The notes under the pieces are model-generated. The model saw only the letters and a program-made list of their open reading frames with translations, was not told where the DNA came from and ran no database searches. Below, piece after piece: positions 1 through 8,080 of a DNA stretch of 64,000 nucleotides (the first letter of the stretch is position 1; the number at the start of each line of letters is the position of its first letter). This stretch comes from an uncultured Eubacteriales bacterium (GTDB lineage Bacteria; Bacillota; Clostridia; Lachnospirales; Lachnospiraceae), in contig CASDVE010000018.1 in assembly GCA_949284175.1 (NCBI GenBank), positions 1 through 64,000 of the forward strand. Direction: 5' to 3'. A program made the translations under genes and the position numbers.

Positions 1-6
1 ATGATT

Positions 7-47
7 ACCTCCGTTTCTTTGTGGTGAAGAGCGGAGGTCTTTTTTAT
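7..47 (+). terminator. Rho-independent terminator of a gene left of the window
   Basis: The arms ACCTCCG (7-13) and CGGAGGT (32-38) pair and are followed by a T-rich run. The gene it ends lies outside the window. Confidence 0.6.
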
Positions 48-141
48 TATACACAAAAAAGCTGGGATGGAAAACCACCCCAACATTTATTATAGAACCC
101 TTATGGCTCTGTTATTACAACTTATTTTCTCGATTTAAACA

Positions 142-849
142 ACTTCTCTCTTGATCGTATTTCTTAAATACTCTTAAGAATTACGGGATTTTTGTGGCTT
201 TGATGTTGTTCCAGATGCTTCTAAATTTACTCGATTTAAACAGGATTTCTTATCAGACTTACAATCCATGTTCGATCATCTTGTTGACTTGACCGAACCG
301 ATCTGCCAACAGATTGATAAGCAAAAAGCATCTATGCTACTTTTTGATACCTCTGGTATAGAAGCATGGGTGACGGAAAACAATCCAAAGTATGCCAATC
401 GAATCATCAAACAACTAAAAACATTCAAAAAAGCGAATCGTCTTGATGATTCATATGATCCTTACAAAGCTGCCTATGGCTCCATGCCACCCCATGCTGC
501 CGCTAATCCGGCTATCCAGCAAATGTACATCAACGGGCATTTCTGTTATGCCTATAAATTTGGCATCATTACAAACGGACTTGGCATCGTAAGAGACCTT
601 AGCTTTTATAATAAAGACTTTTTAAAAAAGCATCCTGACATCCTGATTCTTAAGAAATCCGATTCCCCAGATGAGGACAAAAGCCTTGCGGATTCTAAGG
701 CATTGATACCCGTATTAAAGGATTTCTTCAAAAAACATCCACTGATCAATTCGAAAACTTTCCTCGGTGATGCCCCTTTCGATTCTATCGAAATCTACAA
801 ATACCTGCTTTTTGATACTTCCATCGAAAAAGCCTATATTCCGCTTTAG
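142..849 (+). pseudogene. Broken DDE transposase (IS remnant)
   Basis: The longest open stretch (268-849, 193 residues) reads like the middle of a clostridial DDE transposase of the IS1182/IS4-like group. It shows the LLFDTSGIEAWV segment, an INGHFCYAYKFGIITNGLG core and a FLGDAPFDSIE motif around an acidic residue. The same frame continues upstream as ELRDFCGFDVVPDASKFTRF but is cut by a TAA at 175-177, and a further stop lies at 136-138. At the 3' end the reading stops after KAYIPL, far short of a normal transposase. Both ends are therefore missing and the element should be immobile. No terminal inverted repeats were identified. The remnant abuts the truncated peptidase that follows, so it probably caused the loss of upstream cluster genes. 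The exact IS family is uncertain. Confidence 0.7.
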
Positions 850-851
850 GA

Positions 852-1424
852 TGGAAAAGTTTTAATATTTCATTCATTTGGGGATTGAGTCCTATATTTT
901 ATGTAAGATATAAGAATTTTTGTATTCATAAGAGCAAAGATAAAGTAAAGGTACTTTTAATGGGAGTTTTTATGAATTTCATTCAAACTTTAATTTATTT
1001 TCAGTTATCTTTATTAACTAATAGTTGGATTTGTATGATTGGAATCTTTGTTAATATTGGATGTATAATTAGTTGTATTATGCCAATGGGAACTAGTGAT
1101 GGATATCAAGTTTTAGCAATTATTTTAGGGATAGAAGAAGCGAGATGGAAAGCATTAACTACGATTGGAGAAATTATTAAAAAACCAACAGGAATAAAAG
1201 TATTAGTAAAAAAACGAGAAGATTTATTTTTCATAATATATATATTAATTGCATACATAGTAAGTATTTTGGGATGTATAGAGTTATTGAAATCAATACT
1301 TCATTTTTTAAACTTACTGAGTATTACTAATATACATATATTTATTTTGATTATATTAATTTTCGGAATCAGTATGATTTTGAATATAGTAAAACTCAGT
1401 AGAAGTGTTGGTAATATTAAGTGA
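852..1424 (+). pseudogene. C-terminal fragment of a YydH-like M50 metallopeptidase
   Basis: Several membrane segments surround a conserved MGTSDGYQVL motif. In RiPP-associated M50 site-2-type peptidases (YydH and relatives) the Asp of the DGY motif is a third zinc ligand. The preceding SPIFYVRYKN and GVFMNF stretches also fit the region after the HExxH helix. The HExxH zinc-binding motif itself is absent. The frame is open leftwards straight into the transposase remnant near position 850 with no convincing ribosome site; a TTG at 885 is the first possible start. I read this as a 5'-truncated gene joined to the IS relic, unlikely to make an active protease. Its position directly before two tiny peptides and an ABC transporter resembles yydFGHIJ gene content. 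The family call is inference from motif order. Confidence 0.55.
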
Positions 1425-1477
1425 AATATTATATTTTTTATAATATAATAAATAATATACAGGGAGGAGGAGAAAGA

Positions 1478-1570
1478 ATGTACTTAGAATTTATTGAAGA
1501 CTTTGAAGAATTAGAAAGTTTAGAGGAAGTAGTTACACCAGCATTTGGGATTATATCATGTTGCCACTAA
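1478..1570 (+). CDS. Candidate RiPP/bacteriocin precursor peptide, copy 1 (30 aa)
   Basis: A 30-codon ORF with a very strong ribosome site (GGGAGGAGG, 1462-1470) starts with ATG at 1478 and stops with TAA. The N-terminal part is strongly acidic (MYLEFIEDFEELESLEE), like a leader peptide. The C-terminal part is neutral and hydrophobic (VVTPAFGIISCC) and ends Cys-Cys-His. A second copy follows 37 bases later and differs only in the last residue. The three internal nucleotide differences between the copies are all synonymous, which argues for selection on the peptide. The neighbours (M50 peptidase piece, ABC ATPase, ABC permease) are typical of small modified-peptide clusters. No modifying enzyme is seen in the window. 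Class (thiopeptide/azole, thioether, radical-SAM or unmodified) cannot be decided from sequence. Confidence 0.7.
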   Translation: MYLEFIEDFEELESLEEVVTPAFGIISCCH

Positions 1571-1607
1571 AACATATGATTAATTAATTAAGAAAGGAGA
1601 AAAAGTA

Positions 1608-1700
1608 ATGTATTTAGAATTTATTGAAGACTTTGAAGAATTAGAAAGTTTAGAGGAAGTAGTTACACCAGCATTTGGAATTATATCATGCTGCAAGTAA
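1608..1700 (+). CDS. Candidate RiPP/bacteriocin precursor peptide, copy 2 (30 aa)
   Basis: Tandem duplicate of the preceding peptide, with its own ribosome site (AGAAAGGAG, 1591-1599) and ATG at 1608. The translation is identical through residue 29 (ending TPAFGIISCC); residue 30 is Lys instead of His. Only 5 of 93 bases differ, two of them in the last sense codon. Paired near-identical precursors raise peptide dosage or form a two-component product; here the near-identity favours dosage. A long perfect hairpin follows before the ABC ATPase, so the peptides and the transporter can be expressed at different levels. Confidence 0.7.
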   Translation: MYLEFIEDFEELESLEEVVTPAFGIISCCK

Positions 1701-1711
1701 ATTTATATCGA

Positions 1712-1755
1712 TTTGAAAAAGGTATATATTAATGTTAGTACATACCTTTTTCAAA
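1712..1755 (+). terminator. Attenuator-like hairpin after the peptide genes
   Basis: The arms TTTGAAAAAGGTAT (1712-1725) and ATACCTTTTTCAAA (1742-1755) pair perfectly over 14 bp with a 16-base loop. No strict T-run follows (ATATCTTTTCC), so it may act as a partial terminator or an mRNA 3' stabiliser between peptides and transporter. Confidence 0.55.
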
Positions 1756-1906
1756 ATATCTTTTCCAAATGTAGAAGAATTTATATTATTATGGACATCA
1801 TTATAAAAATATTATTTAATTTTAAAATGATATTTTTACGCAGTTATAGTTGATTTGAATGATTAAATAATACCATATTATAATATCCAAACAGGAGGTA
1901 GAGTGT

Positions 1907-2821
1907 ATGGATTATATTTTACAGACAAGAAAGTTAAATAAAATAATTAATGGTAAAAAAATTATTTCAGACCTTGATATTCATATAAATAAAGGAGAAA
2001 TTTATGGATTTTTAGGAGCGAATGGGGCAGGAAAAACAACAGTAATGAAAATGCTCTTGAATCTTAATAAACCAACAAGCGGAACAATTGAACTTTTTGG
2101 AAAAGAGTTGACATCAACTTCCTATGAGAGTTTAAAGAAGATTGGGAGCATTATAGAATTTCCTGTTTTTTATGAAGAATTAAATGGAGAGAGTAACTTA
2201 AAGTTACACTGTAAGTACATGGGGTATGATAATATGAGTGAAATAGGACGTGTACTTGAGTTACTCCAATTAACAGAAGCAGCCAAAAAACCAGTAAAGC
2301 AATATTCATTAGGAATGAGGCAGAGATTGGGAATAGCCAGAGCAATTTTAGCAAAACCAGATCTATTAATCCTTGATGAACCAACGAATGGTCTTGATCC
2401 GATAGGAATGAAATATTTACGAGAATTATTTTGTATGTTGAGAGATGAATGGGGGATTACGATTATGATTTCCACCCATATACTTTCTGAAATAGAAAAT
2501 ATAGTAGATACAATAGGGATTATTAGTCATGGAAAGTTATTAAAGGAAATATCAAGCAATGAACTTAAGAAGTCAAATAAGCCCTATATAGAAGTGTGTG
2601 TACAAGGTATAAAGAAAGCTAGATTTGTATTAGAGAATATGTTGAATCTGAGTCATGTCGAAGTTATAGATGAGAATCGTATTAAAATTTATGATAGTAA
2701 AGTTACAGTGCAAGAAATAGCAAAAGCATTCGTATTACAAGAAGTAGAGATCTTATCTATTACAAAAGAAACAAAAAGTTTAGAAGATTATTTCATGCAC
2801 ATAATAGGAGAGAATAAGTAA
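1907..2821 (+). CDS. ABC transporter ATP-binding protein (peptide export/immunity type)
   Basis: A 304-residue ATPase with all canonical motifs: Walker A GANGAGKTT near residue 40, signature YSLGMRQRLGIA near 133, Walker B LLILDEPTNGLDP near 155, and H-loop STHILSE near 190. It belongs to the BcrA/NukF/YydI type of two-component exporters, in which a separate ATPase works with a small ABC-2 permease to export or give immunity to antimicrobial peptides. The ATG at 1907 has a good AGGAGG site. The permease starts one base after its stop. It lies downstream of the Cys-Cys peptide pair, so the likely substrate is that peptide (inference). The gene looks intact although its permease partner is frameshifted. 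Confidence 0.85.
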   Translation: MDYILQTRKLNKIINGKKIISDLDIHINKGEIYGFLGANGAGKTTVMKMLLNLNKPTSGTIELFGKELTSTSYESLKKIGSIIEFPVFYEELNGESNLKLHCKYMGYDNMSEIGRVLELLQLTEAAKKPVKQYSLGMRQRLGIARAILAKPDLLILDEPTNGLDPIGMKYLRELFCMLRDEWGITIMISTHILSEIENIVDTIGIISHGKLLKEISSNELKKSNKPYIEVCVQGIKKARFVLENMLNLSHVEVIDENRIKIYDSKVTVQEIAKAFVLQEVEILSITKETKSLEDYFMHIIGENK

Positions 2822-2822
2822 T

Positions 2823-3490
2823 ATGTTTAGGCTAATTAAGTTAGAGTGGGAAAAGAATAATGTAAAAAAATATATTAAAAATGCTATCATTATGACCACT
2901 ATTTTATTATTCATAATTTTATTAACAGTAAAGGACTTGGGAATAGATGAAAAAGGCATGGTAGGAGTAACTGTTGAGCTATTTACTCATATGGTGTATA
3001 TTATTTTTTCTGGCGTTATGTTAGTATCATTTGTTGTCAACGGGTATAAAAATAAAACAATGGCTCTCATGTTTACTTATCCAATTAAAAGAAAAAAATA
3101 CTATTAGCACAGATGGTATCTGTTTGGATTTTTAATTTTATTGCAATGCTAATAACTAAGCTATTAGCATATGGAATGGTTGCATTGGAAAGTAAATATA
3201 CTTATATTGATATGACCGGAATTTATTTTAATAATTCTTTATTTTATGTTCGGATAACCGTTAACTCTATCATTATGGTAACTATTTCTTTTATTGCCTT
3301 ACTTGTTGGAATGAGAATGAAGTCTTCCAAAGCAACCATTGTAACTTCTGTTATTTTAGTGTGTGTAACACAAGGTAATATGGGAGAATACACGTTGGTT
3401 AATAATCTCATATTTTATTGTATTTTATTTATCCTATCTTTTATTTCAGTTCTTATATTAATGTATAGTATTGAAGTAGAAGATATGTAA
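2823..3490 (+). pseudogene. ABC-2 type permease, split by a frameshift
   Basis: Two adjacent ORFs (2823-3107 and 3113-3490) together make one permease of about 222 residues with some six hydrophobic segments, the size expected for a BcrB/YydJ-type partner of the preceding ATPase. The first frame ends TYPIKRKKYY and stops; the next frame resumes as ILLAQMVSVWIF with no ribosome site. The break coincides with a run of seven A (3092-3098); one more A restores a continuous reading. This is either a true inactivating slip, a phase-variable tract, or a sequencing error in a homopolymer. If real, the transporter is non-functional unless slippage rescues it. Confidence 0.75.
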
Positions 3491-3526
3491 AATATAAAAA
3501 TGTTTAGAGAGTTTCTGTTTTTTCCT

Positions 3527-3569
3527 AAACTGCACAAATTGACTGTGTTCAAATTGTGCAGTTTTTTTT
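3527..3569 (+). terminator. Rho-independent terminator of the peptide/ABC island
   Basis: AACTGCACAA (3528-3537) pairs with TTGTGCAGTT (3554-3563) and is followed by eight T in total. It closes the accessory island. Confidence 0.85.
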
Positions 3570-3576
3570 ACACAAA

Positions 3577-3695
3577 GACAACGAGCCATGCGAGAGCATG
3601 TATGCTCACATATGGCGACTGTCTGCGAACGTGAGAATTTCGCAGACAGTCACCATAAACTTATGTAAGTATGTTTCTAAATCGTTGCCTCACGT
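3577..3695. repeat. Dispersed intergenic repeat, copy A
   Basis: It begins GACAACGAGCCATGCGAGAG and contains GAGCATGTATGCTC (a palindrome) and then a perfect 13-bp inverted repeat, GACTGTCTGCGAA (3617-3629) with TTCGCAGACAGTC (3639-3651). It ends near TCGTTGCCT, the reverse complement of the start motif GGCAACGA found in other copies. Related copies lie at 17021-17108, 49495-49555 and 52735-52823, and a fragment at 42671-42705. All are intergenic. Confidence 0.65.
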
Positions 3696-3842
3696 AAATT
3701 ATATGTAAGTAGTGCAACAAACTGTGGTGAGAAAGTTATGAAAAAATAAGAAAAGTGTATCCAAATCGGAGAAAACATATTATAATGAAACAATATATTA
3801 AAATGAAATAATAATAAGGTAAAAAATTAGGTGATAAATACG

Positions 3843-4505
3843 ATGGTAAAAAAACAGGTAGAACAAATATTAGCAATATTAGATGAAACTTACGGTATAA
3901 CAAAACAAGGATTTTTGCATAAAGAGCCGTGGCAGTTGTTACTTGCTATTATGTTAAGCGCTCAAAGTACGGATAAACAGGTGGAAGAGGCACTTCCCGC
4001 TCTATGGGAGAGGTTTCCGACTATTGAGAGCATGGCGGATGCAAAGATTCCAGAAATTGAAGAGAAAATTCGTTCCATTGGACTGTATAAGAATAAAGCA
4101 AAAAATATGAAAAAATGTTGTGAACAGATTGTAAAAGAGTTTGGGGGTGAAGTCCCAAAGACGATGGAGGAGCTTTTAACGTTAGCAGGAGTTGGAAGAA
4201 AAACTGCCAACTTATTTTTATCCGATGCCTATGATATTCCGGGAATTACAGTGGATACTCATGTTATGAGAATCTCAAAAAGACTTGGATGGGCAAAGGG
4301 AAAAAATCCAGAAGAAGTGGAATATGAACTGCAAAAGGTGCTTCCAAAAGAGCATTGGATTCGCATTAACTTTCAGTTAATTTATCATGGAAGAGCAATT
4401 TGCACATCGAGAAAAGCACATTGTGAAAAATGTATGCTAGCTTCCTTGTGTGAGAAAAGAATAGAACAAAAGGAGGGGAAGAAACATGCACAATCAGTTG
4501 ACTAA
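3843..4505 (+). CDS. nth: Endonuclease III (DNA glycosylase/AP lyase)
   Basis: About 220 residues, the family length. It removes oxidised pyrimidines and cleaves AP sites in base excision repair. A helix-hairpin-helix carries the catalytic Lys (LAGVGRKTAN, near residue 118), followed by the catalytic Asp motif VDTHV near 137. The C-terminus has the [4Fe-4S] cluster spacing C-X6-C-X2-C-X5-C (CTSRKAHCEKCMLASLC). An upstream in-frame GTG at 3831 exists, but AGGTGAT at 3828-3834 sits at good distance from ATG 3843, so I prefer the latter. The 3' end overlaps the next gene by 20 bases, indicating co-transcription. Confidence 0.95.
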   Translation: MVKKQVEQILAILDETYGITKQGFLHKEPWQLLLAIMLSAQSTDKQVEEALPALWERFPTIESMADAKIPEIEEKIRSIGLYKNKAKNMKKCCEQIVKEFGGEVPKTMEELLTLAGVGRKTANLFLSDAYDIPGITVDTHVMRISKRLGWAKGKNPEEVEYELQKVLPKEHWIRINFQLIYHGRAICTSRKAHCEKCMLASLCEKRIEQKEGKKHAQSVD

Positions 4506-4989
4506 AAGCGATATAAAAAAAATGCAGGAGGAGATTGAGTATAGAAAATGCGTGGTAAGAAAAGAATTGCTTGAGCATGTGAAAGAGGCAAGAGTGCAAG
4601 GGGATTTGAGCGAAAACTTTGAATACTATGCTGCAAAAAAGGAAAAGAATCGAAATGAAAGTCGAATTCGGTATTTAGAGAGAATGATAAAGACTGCAAA
4701 AATTGTTTCGGATGAATCAAAAGAAGATGAAGTTGGTCTAAATAATACAGTGCTTTTGTATTTTGAAGAGGAACAAGAAACGGAGAGCTATAAAGTCGTT
4801 ACTACCATGAGGGAGGATATTTTACATAATAAGATTAGCAAAGAATCTCCTCTAGGGAGAGCTATTTTTGGTCATAAGGTGGATGAACGAGTTTTTGTAA
4901 AAGTCAATGATACCTACGGCTATTATGTTGTGATCAAAGAAATTCAAAAAACTGGTGAAGAGGAAAGCGATGAAATACGAAGTTTTTAG
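4486..4989 (+). CDS. GreA/GreB-family transcript cleavage factor
   Basis: A 167-residue protein with the two GreA domains. The N-terminal coiled coil carries the acidic tip motif GDLSENFEYYAAK near residue 40, which inserts into the RNA polymerase secondary channel and stimulates cleavage of backtracked RNA. The C-terminal FKBP-like domain shows ISKESPLGRAIFGHKVDE. The match to GreA is clear but the middle is more divergent than a housekeeping GreA, so this may be a paralog; another copy may exist elsewhere. ATG 4486 follows a strong AAGGAGGGG site and overlaps the end of nth. Confidence 0.85.
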   Translation: MHNQLTKSDIKKMQEEIEYRKCVVRKELLEHVKEARVQGDLSENFEYYAAKKEKNRNESRIRYLERMIKTAKIVSDESKEDEVGLNNTVLLYFEEEQETESYKVVTTMREDILHNKISKESPLGRAIFGHKVDERVFVKVNDTYGYYVVIKEIQKTGEEESDEIRSF

Positions 4990-5017
4990 AAAGTGAATTA
5001 AGAAAGGAAGAAGAGCA

Positions 5018-5860
5018 ATGGGAAGTCTTATTTTGGAAGGAGGAACCTTCCGACCAATTTTTAGTGCGGGGGTTATGGATGCCATGCTAGAACACGATGT
5101 TATGTTTCCATACTGCATTGGGGTTTCTGCTGGCATTACGGATGGATTTTCTTATATTTCTAAGCAAAAGGGAAGAAATTTAGAGATTCTATTACAATAT
5201 CGACATGATAAGCGGTATATTGGAAAACGGAATTTTTTAAAGTATAGAAGTTTATTTGGACTTGACTTTGTCTTTGATACAGTGCCAAATGTGATGGCAC
5301 CCTTTGATTGGAATACCTTTTACAAGTATAAAGGGAAACTGTTAGTTGGCGTTACCAATGCAAAGACAGGAAAATCTGAATACTTAAATGGAATGGAGCT
5401 TGATAAACAATGTAAGATGTTAAGAGCCACTTGTGCCATTCCACTTGTGTTCCCAGAAATTATGATAAATGGCACTCCATACTACGATGGAGGGCTTTGC
5501 GATCCGATTCCAATTAAAAAGGCGATTGCTGACGGCAACAAAAAGCACTTGATCGTCTTGACAAGACCAAAGGAATACCGAAAAAAACTTGGGAAATCTA
5601 ATCAAGTGGCATCAAGGGTATTAAGAAAAAAATATCCCAAATTAGAGCCAGTTTTGTTAAACCGTCATGTCGCCTATAATGAAACCGTTCGGTTTTGCGA
5701 ACAGTTGGAGCGGGAGAATAAAGCACTTATTTTAAGACCCACAAAGCCCGTTGATAGTATGGAGAAAGATTTAACTATAATAAAAGAAACCTATGATATG
5801 GGATATCAAATGGCATTACAGCATATGGATGAAATTCGGGCTATCTGTGAAAGCCAATAA
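5018..5860 (+). CDS. Patatin-like phospholipase (RssA-like)
   Basis: A 280-residue protein with the patatin fold signature: an oxyanion-type glycine-rich start (LEGGTFRPIFSAGVMD, residues 5-20), nucleophile elbow GVSAG near residue 37, and the catalytic Asp in YDGGLCDP near 152. No signal peptide is seen, so it acts in the cytoplasm or at the inner face of the membrane as a predicted lipid acyl hydrolase. The substrate is unknown. It sits 28 bases after the GreA-like gene and has an AAAGGAAG ribosome site. Convergent with the SDR gene that follows, with only three bases between. Confidence 0.85.
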   Translation: MGSLILEGGTFRPIFSAGVMDAMLEHDVMFPYCIGVSAGITDGFSYISKQKGRNLEILLQYRHDKRYIGKRNFLKYRSLFGLDFVFDTVPNVMAPFDWNTFYKYKGKLLVGVTNAKTGKSEYLNGMELDKQCKMLRATCAIPLVFPEIMINGTPYYDGGLCDPIPIKKAIADGNKKHLIVLTRPKEYRKKLGKSNQVASRVLRKKYPKLEPVLLNRHVAYNETVRFCEQLERENKALILRPTKPVDSMEKDLTIIKETYDMGYQMALQHMDEIRAICESQ

Positions 5861-5863
5861 AAG

Positions 5864-6589
5864 TTAAATCCATCCACCATCCATTCGAACAATTTGTCCT
5901 GTTAAATAAGAGGATGTGTTGCAAAGATTATAGGCTAGATCCCCCACTTCTTCTGGTGTTCCGAGGCGTCCTGCTGGGATTTCTTCCACTAAGTCATTTT
6001 CTTCTTCTTTCGTAAGCCAACCATTCATGGAAGTATGAATCGCCCCACAAGAAATAGCATTGACAGCAATATTGCTTGGGGCAAGCTCCTTTGCAAGGGC
6101 TTTTGTAAAAGCGTTTACTCCCCCTTTAGAAGCACTGTATGCCACCTCACAAGACGCCCCTACTTCTCCCCAGACAGAGGAAATATTTAGGATACAACCT
6201 TGTTTTTCATGAACCATATGTGGAACAACGGAATGAGAAAAATAAAAGACAGAGGAGAGATTGGTGGCAATGATGCGGTTCCAATCGTCAAAGGTTAAGT
6301 CTGTCATAAGTCCAATAGAAGAGATGCCAGCATTATTGATAAGGCAATCAATGGTAGAAAATGTCTGTATGGTCTGTTCAATCACAAAAGGGGCAAACGC
6401 TTGATCGGCTACATCTCCAACAAAGGAGAGGCATTGACAGCCTAAGTCTTCAATTTCTTTCTTTGTTTCAAGGAGTTGTTCCTCACTTTTATTTGATAAA
6501 ATAACAAGATTCCAATGGTGTTTTGCAAAGGTTAAGGCAATCGCTTTGCCAATTCCTCTGGATGCACCTGTTATAATGACAGTTTTCAT
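5864..6589 (-). CDS. SDR oxidoreductase, FabG-like; possible EF-P 5-aminopentanone reductase
   Basis: A classical short-chain dehydrogenase of 241 residues: the NAD(P) motif TGASRGIG at residues 7-14, NNAG near 90, catalytic Ser in ISSVWGEVGASCEVAYSASK, and YSASK active site. The stretch SSVWGEVGASCEV resembles the YmfI group, which in Bacillus subtilis reduces 5-aminopentanone on elongation factor P; ordinary FabG is the alternative. No efp gene is nearby to support the choice. The start is the ATG at 6587-6589, because GAAAGGA sits upstream of it and the protein then opens directly with the Rossmann strand; a longer reading to 6724 adds 45 unrelated residues. Confidence 0.85.
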   Translation of the reverse strand: MKTVIITGASRGIGKAIALTFAKHHWNLVILSNKSEEQLLETKKEIEDLGCQCLSFVGDVADQAFAPFVIEQTIQTFSTIDCLINNAGISSIGLMTDLTFDDWNRIIATNLSSVFYFSHSVVPHMVHEKQGCILNISSVWGEVGASCEVAYSASKGGVNAFTKALAKELAPSNIAVNAISCGAIHTSMNGWLTKEEENDLVEEIPAGRLGTPEEVGDLAYNLCNTSSYLTGQIVRMDGGWI

Positions 6590-6679
6590 GATATATATAA
6601 AATCCTTTCTTTTTTTCTCATTGTAGCAGAAGATGAAAAAGAAAGGAATAGGAAGTGGGGATGGAAAGTGTTTACAAGG

Positions 6680-6708
6680 TTGAAATGGCACTTTTGATCT
6701 GATATACT
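6680..6708 (+). promoter_or_regulatory. Sigma-A promoter for the LCP operon
   Basis: TTGAAA (6680-6685), 17-base spacer, TATACT (6703-6708), about 65 bases before the LCP start. Confidence 0.65.
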
Positions 6709-6771
6709 GGAAAATAATGTACATAGCTGACGAAATAAGTCAGTCTTTAAATCGATAACAGGAGGAAGAAC

Positions 6772-8031
6772 ATGAGTAAAAAAAACAAAGGTGCTGTTTT
6801 TTTTAGAGCATTTTTGCGAGCGGTGATTGTAATAGTTATGATGATTGCTGTTGGTTTTGCGTCCTACCATGCCGTATTTTGGTATTGCAAACAAAGTTAT
6901 GCGAAAGCAAATGGAAAAACAGAACAGGATAAAAATTCAGTTGTATATACGGCGGTCATGTTTGATGACACAATGAGTAGTGGAATGGAAGGTATTATGG
7001 TGCGAGCATTCCATCCAAAGACAAAGAATACAGATTTTATTATGGTACCATCCAATACGGAAATACCAGCATCCAGTGATATTTATGGTGTATTAAAAGA
7101 AAAAAGTGAAGTGCTTCCAGAGCCTATGACCATAGGAGCGATCTCTTCTTATGTTTCATCGGAAACAGAGCGATATGAACTGACAACACAGGCATTAGAA
7201 GAGATTTTAGGTATCAAGGAGATTCCTTATTATGAAGCCTATAATCAAAAAGTGCTAGTATCTATTGTTAATTTATTGGAGCCACAGATTATGGAGATTC
7301 CAATGACTATTACAACAAAGGATACCAGTGGATTGGAGCTTACGATGGAGCAGGGAGCCCAGAGTTTGGATGGAGAAAAGGTTTGTGCTCTTTTATCTTT
7401 TAAAGGGTATCCAGATGGAAACATTGATCAGACCAAAATGATGGCACAATTTTTTAGCCGTTATTATAAAGTGGCCACCACACGTTCAGAAGATGAAAAA
7501 AAGAAATTTTACCAACAGTATTATCAATTAGTAACTTGTAATGAACCAGAAACTATGTTGAAGCAATATGAGTCTTCATTCCTAAAGGCGACAGAGAAAC
7601 AATTTTACTTTACTCTTGTTCCTGGGAACTATAATGGAACTTCTTATCAGTTGATTACAGATCAGGTACAAACACTTATCAATCAGATTGAAACAAAGGA
7701 AGGCAGCTATGATAGTGAGCAAGATTTAACAGAATTTTATGTGCCTCCTGTTAGCTCTTCCAAAGATTTAGTGACTAAGATTTATAATGGAACGAGAGTG
7801 GAAGGGCTTGCGACAGAATGGGTGCAAAAATTGCGAGCAGATGGGTATAATATTATTGGAGCAGCTAATGATAACAGTGGAGAGAAACAAAATGCTGTTA
7901 TTTATGTGAAGACAGAAGGAACAGGGCTTGATTTGAAAGCTTATTTTCCAGGGGCAGAGTTTATCATCGATCCAACATTGGATGGCATTGACATTAAAGT
8001 TGTATTGGGGCTTGATCAAGCTCATTCATAA
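6772..8031 (+). CDS. LCP-family envelope protein with LytR C-terminal domain
   Basis: A 419-residue protein with a short cytoplasmic tail, one membrane helix (about residues 13-35), an extracellular LytR-CpsA-Psr type domain (about 55-270) and a LytR_C domain (IYNGTRVEGLATEWVQKL, from about 345). LCP proteins transfer lipid-linked glycopolymers to peptidoglycan or related envelope acceptors. The LCP core is divergent and the usual arginine pair that binds the pyrophosphate was not clearly recognised, so catalytic activity is uncertain. It leads a three-gene + strand group with a secreted coiled-coil protein and a TagA-type glycosyltransferase, consistent with wall polymer assembly. Confidence 0.75.
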   Translation: MSKKNKGAVFFRAFLRAVIVIVMMIAVGFASYHAVFWYCKQSYAKANGKTEQDKNSVVYTAVMFDDTMSSGMEGIMVRAFHPKTKNTDFIMVPSNTEIPASSDIYGVLKEKSEVLPEPMTIGAISSYVSSETERYELTTQALEEILGIKEIPYYEAYNQKVLVSIVNLLEPQIMEIPMTITTKDTSGLELTMEQGAQSLDGEKVCALLSFKGYPDGNIDQTKMMAQFFSRYYKVATTRSEDEKKKFYQQYYQLVTCNEPETMLKQYESSFLKATEKQFYFTLVPGNYNGTSYQLITDQVQTLINQIETKEGSYDSEQDLTEFYVPPVSSSKDLVTKIYNGTRVEGLATEWVQKLRADGYNIIGAANDNSGEKQNAVIYVKTEGTGLDLKAYFPGAEFIIDPTLDGIDIKVVLGLDQAHS

Positions 8032-8080
8032 GAGAAGAAACAATTTAAAAATCTCATTGTTGTTTTAAGGAGGATAAGGG

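Noticed and set aside
1-849. Intact insertion sequence
   Set aside because: Transposase is truncated at both ends with in-frame stops, and no terminal inverted repeats were found.
2151-2475. Antisense frames within the ABC ATPase
   Set aside because: They lie opposite intact Walker and signature motifs and have no start signals.
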